Positions 1 through 7,071 of a stretch of 45,988 nt of DNA are shown here, piece after piece (positions within the stretch are counted from its first letter, which is position 1; each line of letters begins with the position of its first letter). Source of the DNA: an uncultured Candidatus Pelagibacter sp. (GTDB lineage Bacteria > Pseudomonadota > Alphaproteobacteria > Pelagibacterales > Pelagibacteraceae); the NCBI GenBank assembly GCA_905620465.1, contig CAJQTO010000005.1, positions 1 to 45,988 of the forward strand, read 5' to 3'. The notes below the pieces were generated by a model. That model saw nothing but the letters and a program-made list of their open reading frames with translations. It was not told the DNA's origin and ran no database searches. The translations under genes were made by a program, and so were the position numbers.

Positions 1-323
1 AGGCGGTTTGGGATGAATTTTTTAATTTTTATAAGGTCGCCTGCCATAATTGCATGTGCTTTATGTCTCACAAAAATCCAACATACTAGTGACTCAGCAA
101 AATCTTCAAAATTATTTGTCTTAGCATATTTTGAACAATACTTTTTTTTATCTAATTTTTTTGTTTTTGACCATTTTGATGGTGAGATTACTCCAGTATT
201 TTTTTGAATAATATGTGCTAATTCATGAGCCATTATTACAGCACACAAACTGTAATGCGTTTTAGAAAGCCGATGACCACACGTTGATAGATTAATATGA
301 AACTCTCTTTTAAGAGTGCCCAC
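1..323 (-). CDS. HExxH metallopeptidase-like protein, partial (C-terminus beyond window)
   Basis: An open minus-strand frame runs off the left edge. It encodes MAHELAHII, an HExxH zinc-binding motif, followed about 30 residues later by NFEDFAESLVCW, whose Glu could be the third metal ligand of a gluzincin-type peptidase. An in-frame stop near 362 limits the 5' end. The only canonical start I see before the motif is GTG at 321-323 (ATG at 231-233 lies directly ahead of the HELAH motif), so the N-terminus is very short or uses a rare start. The motif is directly visible; peptidase activity is inferred. It lies just after the dctM stop codon on the same strand and could be co-transcribed with the TRAP genes. 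Confidence 0.55.
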   Translation of the reverse strand, partial: MGTLKREFHINLSTCGHRLSKTHYSLCAVIMAHELAHIIQKNTGVISPSKWSKTKKLDKKKYCSKYAKTNNFEDFAESLVCWIFVRHKAHAIMAGDLIKIKKFIPNR

Positions 324-357
324 CCTACCTTCTACTTTGTTTAATTTATAATAAAAA

Positions 358-1668
358 TTAATTTATATTTTGACTCATTTTATTGGGTAGCCATAAGGCA
401 ATCTCAGGAAATATAATAATAATAATAACAGCTAAAATCATTAATAAAAAAAGAGGAAATGCACTCTTTGCAATAAAAGCCATATCTTTATTTGCCATGC
501 CCTGTAACACAAACAAGTTAAAACCAACAGGAGGAGTAATTTGAGCCATCTCCACTACAATCACAAGATATATTCCAAACCAAATCATATCAAAACCTGC
601 TTGTCTTATCATTGGTTCAATAATTGCCATTGTTAATACAACGGCTGAAATTCCATCTAAAAACATTCCTAGAATAATATAAAAAATTGTTAAAATAAAA
701 ATCAACATATACGGTGAGAGATTCATTTCTTGGATCCATATTGCTAAATTTCTAGGTAGCCCAGTAAAACCCATTGCTAAAGATAAAAAAGTTGAACCAG
801 CTAATATAAAAGCAATCATACATGATGTTTTGGTTGCACCTAATAATGATAATTTAAAAGTTTCCTTATTAAGGGTTTGTTGAAACCAAGATAAAATTAA
901 TGCACCAACTACACCTAAAGATGCTGCCTCTGTAGCGGTTGCTATACCAGTATAAATAGATCCAATAACTGAAGTAATTAACAATATAACTGGTAAAAGT
1001 TGTTTTGATCCTTTAATTTTTTGTGACAAAGAAAAATTTTGCATAGTACTTGGCATTAATTTTTTATTCAACATTGACCAAATAACCACATAAGTCATAA
1101 ATAAAATCGCAAGCATTATCCCAGGAATAATTCCTGCCATAAATAATTTTGCAATAGAATCTTCAATTGTAACCCCATAAATTATCAATATTATCGAAGG
1201 TGGAATTAACAAACCTAAAGTCCCTGAGCCTGCTAAACTTCCTAATAATAATTTTTCAGGGTATTTTCTTTTTCTTAGTTCTGGGATTGACATTTTACCA
1301 ACTGTAGCAACAGTAGCTGCTGAAGATCCAGAAATTGCAGCAAATAAAGCACAACCAACAATATTAACATGAATTAAACCACCAGGTAACTTTGATAGCC
1401 AAGGTGATAAACCCTTAAACAAATTTTCTGATAATTTAGTTCTAAATAATATTTCACCCATCCAAACAAACAAAGGTAATGCAGTTAAAGTCCAAGATGA
1501 ACTGGTACCCCATATGGTTGTTGCCATTGCATCACCTACCGGCCTAGTAGTAAATAGAAACATTCCGATGGCCGATACAGCTATCATACTTAAAGCAACC
1601 CAAACTCCTGAGCCTAATAGAAATAATAATAAAGATATAAAAAAAATTGTTAGGAATATTTCATTCAT
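358..1668 (-). CDS. dctM: TRAP transporter large permease (DctM family)
   Basis: 436-aa, almost wholly hydrophobic protein of the size expected for the 12-helix DctM subunit, the ion-coupled inner-membrane channel of tripartite TRAP transporters. Family signatures are visible: GSSAAT near residues 114-119, LLIPPS near 153-158 and ITPPVGFNLF near residue 375. It starts 2 bp after the dctQ stop codon, so the two permease genes should be translationally linked. The substrate cannot be read from the sequence; organic acids are typical for the family, but other substrates occur. Confidence 0.93.
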   Translation of the reverse strand: MNEIFLTIFFISLLLFLLGSGVWVALSMIAVSAIGMFLFTTRPVGDAMATTIWGTSSSWTLTALPLFVWMGEILFRTKLSENLFKGLSPWLSKLPGGLIHVNIVGCALFAAISGSSAATVATVGKMSIPELRKRKYPEKLLLGSLAGSGTLGLLIPPSIILIIYGVTIEDSIAKLFMAGIIPGIMLAILFMTYVVIWSMLNKKLMPSTMQNFSLSQKIKGSKQLLPVILLITSVIGSIYTGIATATEAASLGVVGALILSWFQQTLNKETFKLSLLGATKTSCMIAFILAGSTFLSLAMGFTGLPRNLAIWIQEMNLSPYMLIFILTIFYIILGMFLDGISAVVLTMAIIEPMIRQAGFDMIWFGIYLVIVVEMAQITPPVGFNLFVLQGMANKDMAFIAKSAFPLFLLMILAVIIIIIFPEIALWLPNKMSQNIN

Positions 1669-1670
1669 GA

Positions 1671-2162
1671 TTAATTAATTCTTTTATTTATTATAGAAAA
1701 AACTAAATGATGAAATACACAAATAAAAAATATTAAAGAGCCTATTGCAAGGCTTGTTTGAGGTATCCATATAAGGATTTCATCAGCTCCTTCACTTCTT
1801 TCTTTAAACTTAATTGAAACTATGGTCATTTTTATAAAATAAAAAGCCATAAATCCTGAAAAAAAGCTTCCTACAGATAAACACCACAGTTCTATAAATT
1901 TTCTTTTTTTACCTTCTAGCTTTTCTAGAAATAAAGTTATTCTAATATGAGCCTTGTTATAAAAAGTATATGCTAAGGCAAAAAATGATGAGGCCGCCAT
2001 ACAGTAACCAGAATATTCTGCTAGACCTCTAATATAAAAACCAAAAATTCTGGAGATAATTCCAGTTAAAATAAATATTGCTACTAATACTAAAAAACCT
2101 GCTGCTATATATCCTGAATAATTATAAATAGATTTTAGAATATTGTTAAGTTTATTTAACAT
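1671..2162 (-). CDS. dctQ: TRAP transporter small permease (DctQ family)
   Basis: 163 aa with four hydrophobic segments (about residues 15-38, 48-68, 91-112 and 133-155), the standard DctQ layout; DctQ pairs with DctM. It lies between dctP and dctM on the same strand. Its start codon is only 3 bp from the foot of the strong inverted repeat at 2166-2196, so no free Shine-Dalgarno region exists: the usual ribosome-binding zone is inside the hairpin. This suggests reduced or conditional translation relative to dctP. Confidence 0.9.
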   Translation of the reverse strand: MLNKLNNILKSIYNYSGYIAAGFLVLVAIFILTGIISRIFGFYIRGLAEYSGYCMAASSFFALAYTFYNKAHIRITLFLEKLEGKKRKFIELWCLSVGSFFSGFMAFYFIKMTIVSIKFKERSEGADEILIWIPQTSLAIGSLIFFICVFHHLVFSIINKRIN

Positions 2163-2165
2163 AAC

Positions 2166-2196
2166 AAAAAGGCCGTTTACTTATAACGGCCTTTTT
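2166..2196 (-). terminator. Intercistronic hairpin/attenuator between dctP and dctQ
   Basis: Perfect 12-bp inverted repeat AAAAAGGCCGTT / AACGGCCTTTTT with a 7-nt loop (2178-2184). It has a GC core and T-runs on either strand, so it can act as an intrinsic terminator. It lies after the dctP stop and 3 bp before the dctQ start, in the position where transporter operons commonly use a terminator or 3'-stabilising stem so that binding protein exceeds permease. It also covers the dctQ ribosome-binding zone. Confidence 0.8.
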
Positions 2197-2207
2197 AGTT
2201 TATAATA

Positions 2208-3182
2208 TTATTTATATGCAGTTAAAACAGCTTGTCCTCTAGAGCCAGCTCTACCAGCCCATTCCTTAGACATTATTGCTCCAACTTCTTTGAAATGTTT
2301 GTTCAAAGCTGAGTTTACTTTACCAACTTTCATACCGGCATCTGCTAAAGCTTTTTTATCTGCTTTGTTTCCCTTTTTAGATAATGCCCAACCTTTTTTT
2401 TCTGCTTTTGCGGCTTCTGACATTACTAATTTTTGAGTTGCAGCATCTAACTTGTTCCATGCATCTTTATTAACAATAATCATATTTTTTGGATACCAAG
2501 CTGCTATGTCATAAAAATATTTTACGCCGTTTTCCCAAATTTTACTATTCTTGCCAGTAGTTGGGGAAGTGATCATACTTTCAACTGCTCCTGTTGAAAA
2601 AGCCTGACTTATTTCAGCAGCTTCAATTTTTGTTGGCGCCATACCAGTAAGTTCGGCTAATCTAATTAAAGAAGAGTTGTAAGCTCTAAATTTTAAACCT
2701 TTTAGATCTGCCTTAGAGTTTATTTCATTCTTACTGTAAAGTCCTTGAGCTGGCCATGGCACAGCATACAAAAATACTAAACCTTTAGCATCTAGACCTT
2801 TAACTATCTCAGGTTTTGAAGCTTTATATAGTTTCATAGCGTCATCATATGATGATGCTAAGAAAGGTTGAGAATCTACCTCAAGTAAAGGATCTTCTTT
2901 ACCCAATGCTGACATAAATCTTTCTCCAATTTGTGCTTGACCTGTTCTTACAGCTCTAAAGATTTCTCCACCTTTGTATAGTGATCCACCTGGGTGAGTA
3001 ACTATTGTTAGTTTTCCACCACTTTTGTCTGAAACATTTTTAGCAAACTCAGTTGCATTTGCAGAATGAAAATTAGAAGCACCGTAAGCTAATGCCATAT
3101 CCCATTTTTCCGCAGATGTTACCGCGTTACTACTTAATAGTACTGTAAAAATAGTTATGAAAATTTTATTTATTAATTTCAT
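2208..3182 (-). CDS. dctP: TRAP transporter substrate-binding protein (DctP family)
   Basis: 324 aa with an N-terminal signal peptide (Lys near the start, hydrophobic core, likely cleavage after TSA near residue 24). The mature part shows DctP features: GGEIFRAVRTGQAQIG (about 71-86), LKGLKFRAYN (about 160) and an Arg in LKGLKFR that in this family usually contacts the substrate carboxylate. It is periplasmic and delivers substrate to DctQM. The start is supported by AAGGAG about 6 nt upstream of the ATG. It is first gene of its operon. Substrate not assigned. Confidence 0.93.
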   Translation of the reverse strand: MKLINKIFITIFTVLLSSNAVTSAEKWDMALAYGASNFHSANATEFAKNVSDKSGGKLTIVTHPGGSLYKGGEIFRAVRTGQAQIGERFMSALGKEDPLLEVDSQPFLASSYDDAMKLYKASKPEIVKGLDAKGLVFLYAVPWPAQGLYSKNEINSKADLKGLKFRAYNSSLIRLAELTGMAPTKIEAAEISQAFSTGAVESMITSPTTGKNSKIWENGVKYFYDIAAWYPKNMIIVNKDAWNKLDAATQKLVMSEAAKAEKKGWALSKKGNKADKKALADAGMKVGKVNSALNKHFKEVGAIMSKEWAGRAGSRGQAVLTAYK

Positions 3183-3258
3183 TTTTTCTCCTTTTTTTTT
3201 ATTTATCTAATTTGATTGTTATATTTAATTAATGCAATAAGAAAATTTTTTTTTTACA

Positions 3259-3270
3259 TTGAATTTTCAA
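3259..3270. promoter_or_regulatory. 12-bp palindrome between dctP and the ncRNA candidate
   Basis: TTGAATTTTCAA reads the same on both strands apart from its centre. It lies about 75 bp upstream of dctP and next to the probable -35 region of the plus-strand RNA candidate. It is a possible operator shared by the two divergent transcripts. Palindromes this AT-rich arise easily by chance here. Confidence 0.25.
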
Positions 3271-3293
3271 CATAAACTGTAAAATGATACTAT
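3266..3293 (+). promoter_or_regulatory. Possible promoter of the 3.3 kb ncRNA candidate
   Basis: TTCAAC at 3266-3271 and TACTAT at 3288-3293 are separated by 16 bp and would start transcription near 3300. The match to the sigma-70 consensus is moderate. The support is its position: it directly precedes the relatively GC-rich, structured stretch that ends at a hairpin plus T-run. Confidence 0.35.
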
Positions 3294-3297
3294 AGAC

Positions 3298-3450
3298 GTA
3301 ATTTCATTCAAACTCCTGCATTAGCTTGCAGCAACTTCGTTACAAAATAAGGATTATAGAAGCACGGTCTGGGACACCGGGTAGGTGTTATAGTCGTCAT
3401 GTTTGCTCTTGTAATAAATATGACCTCGGCAAGAAAACCGAGGCCACATT
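3298..3450 (+). ncRNA. Candidate structured small RNA (unknown family)
   Basis: About 150 nt of non-coding sequence, richer in GC than its surroundings, between divergent dctP and convergent small ORF. Visible structure: hairpin CTGCA/TGCAG near 3316-3331; hairpin ACACC/GGTGT around loop GGGTA near 3374-3388; long-range closing pairing GTTACAA (about 3339) with TTGTAAT (about 3409); and final stem CCTCGG/CCGAGG at 3423-3442, followed shortly by seven T. I could not match it to SRP RNA, RNase P, tmRNA or gamma-type 6S motifs. A divergent 6S-like RNA remains possible. Strand is inferred from the T-run and promoter; the minus strand (a leader of dctP) is the alternative. Confidence 0.5.
3422..3450. 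terminator. Terminator hairpin, possibly bidirectional
   Basis: Stem CCTCGG / CCGAGG with loop CAAGAAAA. On the plus strand the stem is followed by CCACA then seven T, fitting the 3' end of the ncRNA candidate. On the minus strand it follows the stop codon of the 84-aa gene by about 17 bp but has only a weak T-rich tail. Confidence 0.7.
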
Positions 3451-3466
3451 TTTTTAGTTTTTGATT

Positions 3467-3721
3467 TTACGTATAGCTGACAGGGTTTCCTGGCCTGTCA
3501 TTAGGTAAATCTTTATTTTTGATTTCAGTAACAGCATCTTTTGTGGTACTGATTTTTACCTCTACTATTTCTTTAAGACGATCGTTATCAACTAATTGCT
3601 CTTTACAATAATTAATAACTTTTTCTTTGGCATCTTTAGCAGATTCTGCTTTGATGATTTCTTCTCTAGTGGAAGTTGATTTTTCAATTACGTCCACTTT
3701 AACTTTATACATATTAGTCAT
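3467..3721 (-). CDS. Small hypothetical protein, 84 aa
   Basis: Not recognised. A soluble, highly charged protein, rich in Lys/Glu and without membrane segment; it opens YKVKVDVIEK and the alternating pattern suggests a beta strand, a helix with AESAKDAKEKV, then further strands. A real gene is supported by GGAGG 4 nt before the ATG, one of the clearest Shine-Dalgarno sites in the window, and by a good promoter (3738-3767) and a downstream hairpin, making a monocistronic unit. The single Cys (in NYCKEQ) is not part of a motif. The relatively strong expression signals suggest an abundant product. Confidence 0.7.
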   Translation of the reverse strand: MTNMYKVKVDVIEKSTSTREEIIKAESAKDAKEKVINYCKEQLVDNDRLKEIVEVKISTTKDAVTEIKNKDLPNDRPGNPVSYT

Positions 3722-3737
3722 ATAACCTCCATAGAAA

Positions 3738-3767
3738 TTTATAACATAATATGCATATTGATCTCAA
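3738..3767 (-). promoter_or_regulatory. Promoter of the 84-aa gene with embedded palindrome
   Basis: On the minus strand, TTGAGA (3762-3767) and TATAAA (3738-3743) are separated by 18 bp. The 12-bp perfect palindrome AATATGCATATT (3748-3759) lies in the spacer, where a bound regulator would block polymerase. Predicted start near 3731, a few bases before the GGAGG site. Confidence 0.55.
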
Positions 3768-3894
3768 CCACTAACATTAAGTTTTATTAAGGTTTTATTA
3801 ATTTTTTTTATTATTTTGTTAATTTTTATTCTCGTTACACGTTACTTGTGTTTAAAAGCACAGTTTATGGCACATGGCTGATAGAACGCTCTTC

Positions 3895-4047
3895 TTATTT
3901 TTTTGACAGCTTATCTTTCATCTTTAATTTAAGTTTCTTTAATGTTCTTAAATCGTACCAACTTTTTTGTCCTCTTTTTAAGTTTCTCTCTTTTTCAACA
4001 ATAGTTACTTTTTTTTTAAGATCTTTGTGTTTTTCTTTTATTTTCAT
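3895..4047 (-). CDS. DUF465/YdcH-like small coiled-coil protein
   Basis: 50 aa starting MKIKEKHKDLKKK and ending LKKLKLKMKDKLSKK. The spacing of a Glu-rich first helix, a short central segment and a C-terminal LKKxKLxxKD helix matches the DUF465 (YdcH) family of small alpha-hairpin proteins, common and mostly uncharacterised in alphaproteobacteria. The ATG at 4045-4047 follows directly on the stop codon of the 11-codon ORF at 4048-4083, so translation is probably coupled. It is easily missed because of its size, and a longer spurious frame lies on the opposite strand. Confidence 0.7.
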   Translation of the reverse strand: MKIKEKHKDLKKKVTIVEKERNLKRGQKSWYDLRTLKKLKLKMKDKLSKK

Positions 4048-4083
4048 TTATTTTAGAACCACGATCCCTAAAAGTTTTTTCAT
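4048..4083 (-). other. 11-codon leader ORF resembling an aborted signal peptide
   Basis: Minus-strand ORF reading MKKLLGIVVLK then TAA, immediately followed by the ATG of the DUF465-like gene. The sequence looks like the first part of a secretory or lipoprotein signal peptide (two Lys, then hydrophobic core) that stops before any cleavage site. It is either the stump of a lost secreted-protein gene or a translated leader that feeds ribosomes to the next start codon. Confidence 0.45.
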
Positions 4084-4166
4084 ACCTTCATGATACAAGA
4101 TATCGGATACAGAGTCCTAGGTGTATTGGTTAGATTTCTAGAACCTTTATACAGTACTCAGATACT

Positions 4167-4215
4167 AAAAAAAGACCTCTAGTCTCAAGTCAGACTCAAG
4201 TTTGCTCTTGGTCTT
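4167..4215 (-). terminator. Terminator-like double hairpin, minus strand
   Basis: On the minus strand, AAGACC pairs with GGTCTT around an inner hairpin AGTCT/AGACT, and the outer stem runs into seven T (A-run 4167-4173 on the plus strand). No annotated gene feeds it from the right, because the next gene (4312) reads away. It may end a short RNA starting near 4290 or be a relic of a lost gene. Confidence 0.4.
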
Positions 4216-4311
4216 ATTGGCTATATAGAGCTTTATTTTAGACAGTTAGTCTCTTTTTTATCAATTATAAAATAAAAAAATATTATAAAAAAATTATGTT
4301 AAAAAGAGAAC

Positions 4312-4479
4312 ATGAAAAAAAATTTATCTAGGTGTGCTGGTTGTGGAGAAGATAGCTCTATTCTTATGCAAGTAAGCTCTGGACCTGAAGTAATACTCCT
4401 TTGTAGCGATTGCCATAATCTTAAATACTCAAAAGAAGTCCAAAACGAAATTAACTATGTTGACGAGGAAAAAAGCTAA
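4312..4479 (+). CDS. Small zinc-ribbon protein, 55 aa
   Basis: Starts MKKNLSRCAGCGEDSS and contains CxxC at residues 8-11 and a second CxxC (CSDCH) at 31-34, a four-Cys zinc-ribbon arrangement with about 19 residues between pairs. The tail is acidic. Such small ribbon proteins act in RNA, ribosome or redox contexts, but I cannot assign a role. It ends 4 bp before the probable ATG of the rhodanese gene, so the two form a compact operon with sulfur/metal-related chemistry. Confidence 0.65.
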   Translation: MKKNLSRCAGCGEDSSILMQVSSGPEVILLCSDCHNLKYSKEVQNEINYVDEEKS

Positions 4480-4483
4480 AAAT

Positions 4484-4825
4484 ATGATCAAACAATTAAT
4501 GTCGGAAGATATAAAGGATTACTTAAAGTCTAATTCAAAAATAATACTACTAGATGTAAGAACAGAAGGAGAATGGGATGGCTATGGCAAACCTGATGGA
4601 GAAAAATTAGGTTTAAAAACCTACTTTTTAACAATTAAAGATGAAAATTTCGTAAATGAATTTAAAGATTTGTTAATCAGTAAAGACTATGAAATTTTAA
4701 CCATGTGTAAAGTGGGTCAAAGATCTCAATTTGTTGCTCAATTATTAGAGAAAAATGATTATATATGCACAAATATATCAGATGGCTTTGATGGTTGGAA
4801 ATCCTCTGATTTACCATGCTTATAA
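4484..4825 (+). CDS. Rhodanese-like sulfurtransferase
   Basis: 113-aa single rhodanese domain: ILLDVRTEGEWDGYG near the N-terminus, the active-site loop CKVGQRSQFVA (catalytic Cys then the six-residue loop) and the C-terminal GFDGWKSSDLP signature. It transfers sulfane sulfur or acts as a redox carrier in the cytoplasm. I chose the ATG at 4484, after the zinc-ribbon stop; an in-frame ATG at 4457 would add nine residues and overlap that gene. The insertion GYGKPDGEKLGLKTYFL between strands is typical of one single-domain subgroup. Confidence 0.88.
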   Translation: MIKQLMSEDIKDYLKSNSKIILLDVRTEGEWDGYGKPDGEKLGLKTYFLTIKDENFVNEFKDLLISKDYEILTMCKVGQRSQFVAQLLEKNDYICTNISDGFDGWKSSDLPCL

Positions 4826-4844
4826 TGAACATGAGATATATCAA

Positions 4845-5937
4845 TTGAAAAAAAAAATCTTAATAAATTATGTTTGTGAAGTAAATTATCCAAACACATC
4901 AGCTTATGGCATACATGTTTTTAAAATGTGTGATGCTCTTATATCTAAAAATACTAAAGTAAATTTAATTGCCCCACATAAATCTATAAATATTAAAGTA
5001 TTAAAAAAAAATTACAAAATAAAAAATAAAATTAATTTTTTTAGTATTTTTAAAAAAAAAATTAAGATTAATTTTTTAATTAAAAATATTAAATAATAAA
5101 TATATAAATATGGATAGGAATTGTTTTTTTATTTCAAGAAGTGTTTTGTTTGCGATAATAGCTTCTTTGTTCAATAAAAAAATTATTTTAGAACTACATC
5201 ATGAATTATCTGGAATGACTAAATTTCTTTATTATTTATTAAAAAATATTAATTTATTAAAAAATTTACGATATATCTTTATACATAAAAATTTAATAAA
5301 AATATTTAACCCGCCAAAAGACAAATATTTATGTTTAGATGATGCAGTTGATGTTAGTGATTTTAAATTAAATAAATCTATAAAAAAAATTAAAAGAACA
5401 TGTGTATATGTGGGAAGCTTTTACGGTGGCAAAGGTGTAGAGTTGATTTTTAGAATAGCACAAAAATTAAAAAATATTAATTTTCATCTATATGGTGATA
5501 AAAAATTTTTAAATAGAAATATCATTTCTAAAAATATTAAAGTATTTGATTATATTAAATATAAAGATATTCCTAAAAATCTTTTGAAATATGAGGTTGC
5601 CTTAATGCCCTATGGAAATTGGGTTTCTGGAAGATTAAAAAAAATAAATCTTGTCAAGACAATGTCACCTCTTAAAATGTTTGATTATCTTGCAAGTTCA
5701 AACATTATTATAGCAAGCGATTTAAGTGTATATAAACACATTTTAAAACACAGATATAACTCAATACTAGTCAACAATTCTAAAGTAAATGAGTGGGTTA
5801 GTTGGATTGACAAAATATTTAAATTCAAACAAAAATTTACTTATATAAAAAATAATGCACAAAAAACTGCTAAAGATCACACATGGATAAAGAGATCTAA
5901 AATTATTATAGATTTTGCTAATAAAGAATTTTTCTAA
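4845..5937 (+). pseudogene. Glycosyltransferase family 4, split by a frameshift
   Basis: Two adjacent reading frames together give one complete GT4-type protein of about 363 aa. The first part (TTG at 4845, KKILINYVCEVNYPNTSAYG, typical GT4 N-terminus) stops at 5094-5096; the second continues in the +1 frame with NNKYINMDRNCFFISRS, ILELHHELSG, the nucleotide-sugar domain starting VYVGSFYGGKGVELI, and MSPLKMFDYLASSN. Skipping one base between 5080 and 5093, for example in the five-A run 5082-5086, fuses them. No start with a Shine-Dalgarno site precedes the second part. It could be a true pseudogene, a homopolymer error, or programmed slippage. Predicted role: sugar transfer to a surface glycan. 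Confidence 0.75.
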
Positions 5938-5943
5938 ACTAAA

Positions 5944-7071
5944 TTATTTGCTATTCTCATTAAGTATATTGTTGCAATATGTTAAATACTTTAAGGCTTG
6001 AGGTTTGACTAAAAAATTAGTTAAATTTTTTTTAATTTTTTTATGATTTGATAGCAATTGTTTATAACTAAAAATTGAATTAATCATTTTATTTGCTAAT
6101 AAAATATGATTACTGGGATCAACAAATAAACCATATTTATTTGTTAAAATATCAGTAGCGCCACTACATCTAGAGCTTATGCATGGTAATCCAAAATTAA
6201 CCGCTTCTATAAGTGTATTGGGCAATCCTTCATATAAAGAAGGAAAAACTAAGATTTTGGACCTTAGATAATATTTTTTGGGATTAAAAACCCACCCTTT
6301 AAAAATTACATTTTTACTAATATTTAAATCATTACATAGTTTCTTTAACTTAAATTCATCCTGGCCATGTCCAATTAATATTAATTTATATTTAGGAAAT
6401 CTCTTTAAAAATAAAGCAAATGCTTTAATTATAATTATTTGGTTTTTTTGTTTACACAATCTCCCTACAGACAAAATAAAATTTTTTTTTACTATTTTTT
6501 TATTAACCAGTATTTTTTTTAGATAAGGGTTGTAAATAAGTTTAGTTTTGTTTTTATTGATAGTTATTAAATCTAGAGATCTTTTAGCTTTTATTGAATT
6601 GGTTATTATACCATTTGCAAAATTATAAGTAAATATTTTCAAAATAAAAACTATATATGCAGAAAATTTATTATCAGCATATTTAGTTGCACTGGTTATA
6701 TCTTCAGAATTTCTAAAAATAATTTTCCTATTAAAAAACTTACACACTATTATTGGAATAATATGACTTTGAAATGATAAAACGATAGATTCATGGCGTT
6801 TTATTTTTTTCCATAAACCCAATAATAAAAAAATTGATGACATTGAGGTAGTTAATCTTTTAAAAATATTATTGTTTTTGGAATCTTTAATATTAGTAAA
6901 ATTTACACCTTTTATAAAAAAAATTTTCTGGTCTCTTTTGTTAATATTAGAAATTAAATGTATTTGGATTTTTTTTTTTATACAGTAATTTATAAAATTA
7001 ATTAAGTTAACAGTTGCACCACCTCTTTCCCAAGAGGGGTATAAAATTATAAACTTTTTTATCTTATTCAT
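5944..7071 (-). CDS. Glycosyltransferase family 4 (GT-B fold)
   Basis: 375 aa. N-terminal acceptor domain begins YPSWERGGATVNLINF with the glycine-rich loop of GT4 enzymes; the C-terminal nucleotide-sugar domain has FILSVGRLCKQKNQ, LILIGHGQDE and the E-x7-E type motif YEGLPNTLIEAVNFGLPC (about residues 270-290). Likely adds a sugar from a nucleotide-sugar donor to a lipopolysaccharide or other surface polymer on the cytoplasmic face. Its start overlaps the end of the FkbM gene by 4 bp, so they are co-transcribed. It converges with the split glycosyltransferase, leaving a 6-bp gap. Confidence 0.88.
   Translation of the reverse strand: MNKIKKFIILYPSWERGGATVNLINFINYCIKKKIQIHLISNINKRDQKIFFIKGVNFTNIKDSKNNNIFKRLTTSMSSIFLLLGLWKKIKRHESIVLSFQSHIIPIIVCKFFNRKIIFRNSEDITSATKYADNKFSAYIVFILKIFTYNFANGIITNSIKAKRSLDLITINKNKTKLIYNPYLKKILVNKKIVKKNFILSVGRLCKQKNQIIIIKAFALFLKRFPKYKLILIGHGQDEFKLKKLCNDLNISKNVIFKGWVFNPKKYYLRSKILVFPSLYEGLPNTLIEAVNFGLPCISSRCSGATDILTNKYGLFVDPSNHILLANKMINSIFSYKQLLSNHKKIKKNLTNFLVKPQALKYLTYCNNILNENSK

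Larger units (their letters stand above)
4048..4311. other. Intergenic region without a full gene
   Basis: Divergent gap between the DUF465-like gene (minus) and the zinc-ribbon gene (plus). It holds the 11-codon leader ORF at 4048-4083, the terminator-like structure at 4167-4215 and an AT-rich stretch at 4255-4300 that probably carries the zinc-ribbon gene promoter. Nothing else coding was seen on either strand. Confidence 0.6.

Noticed and set aside
13-207. Plus-strand 64-aa frame at the left edge
   Set aside because: It opposes the HExxH-encoding minus frame, which has recognisable motifs; the plus frame is Phe-rich and shows none.
3298-3450. Assigning the RNA candidate to SRP RNA, RNase P, tmRNA or a riboswitch
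   Set aside because: The signature sequences of those families (for example the SRP GGAAGGAAGCAG type loop) are not present, so I left the family open.
3848-4093. Plus-strand 81-aa Phe/Ser/Leu-rich frame
   Set aside because: It is antisense to the DUF465-like gene and the leader ORF; composition is that of a reverse-complement shadow.
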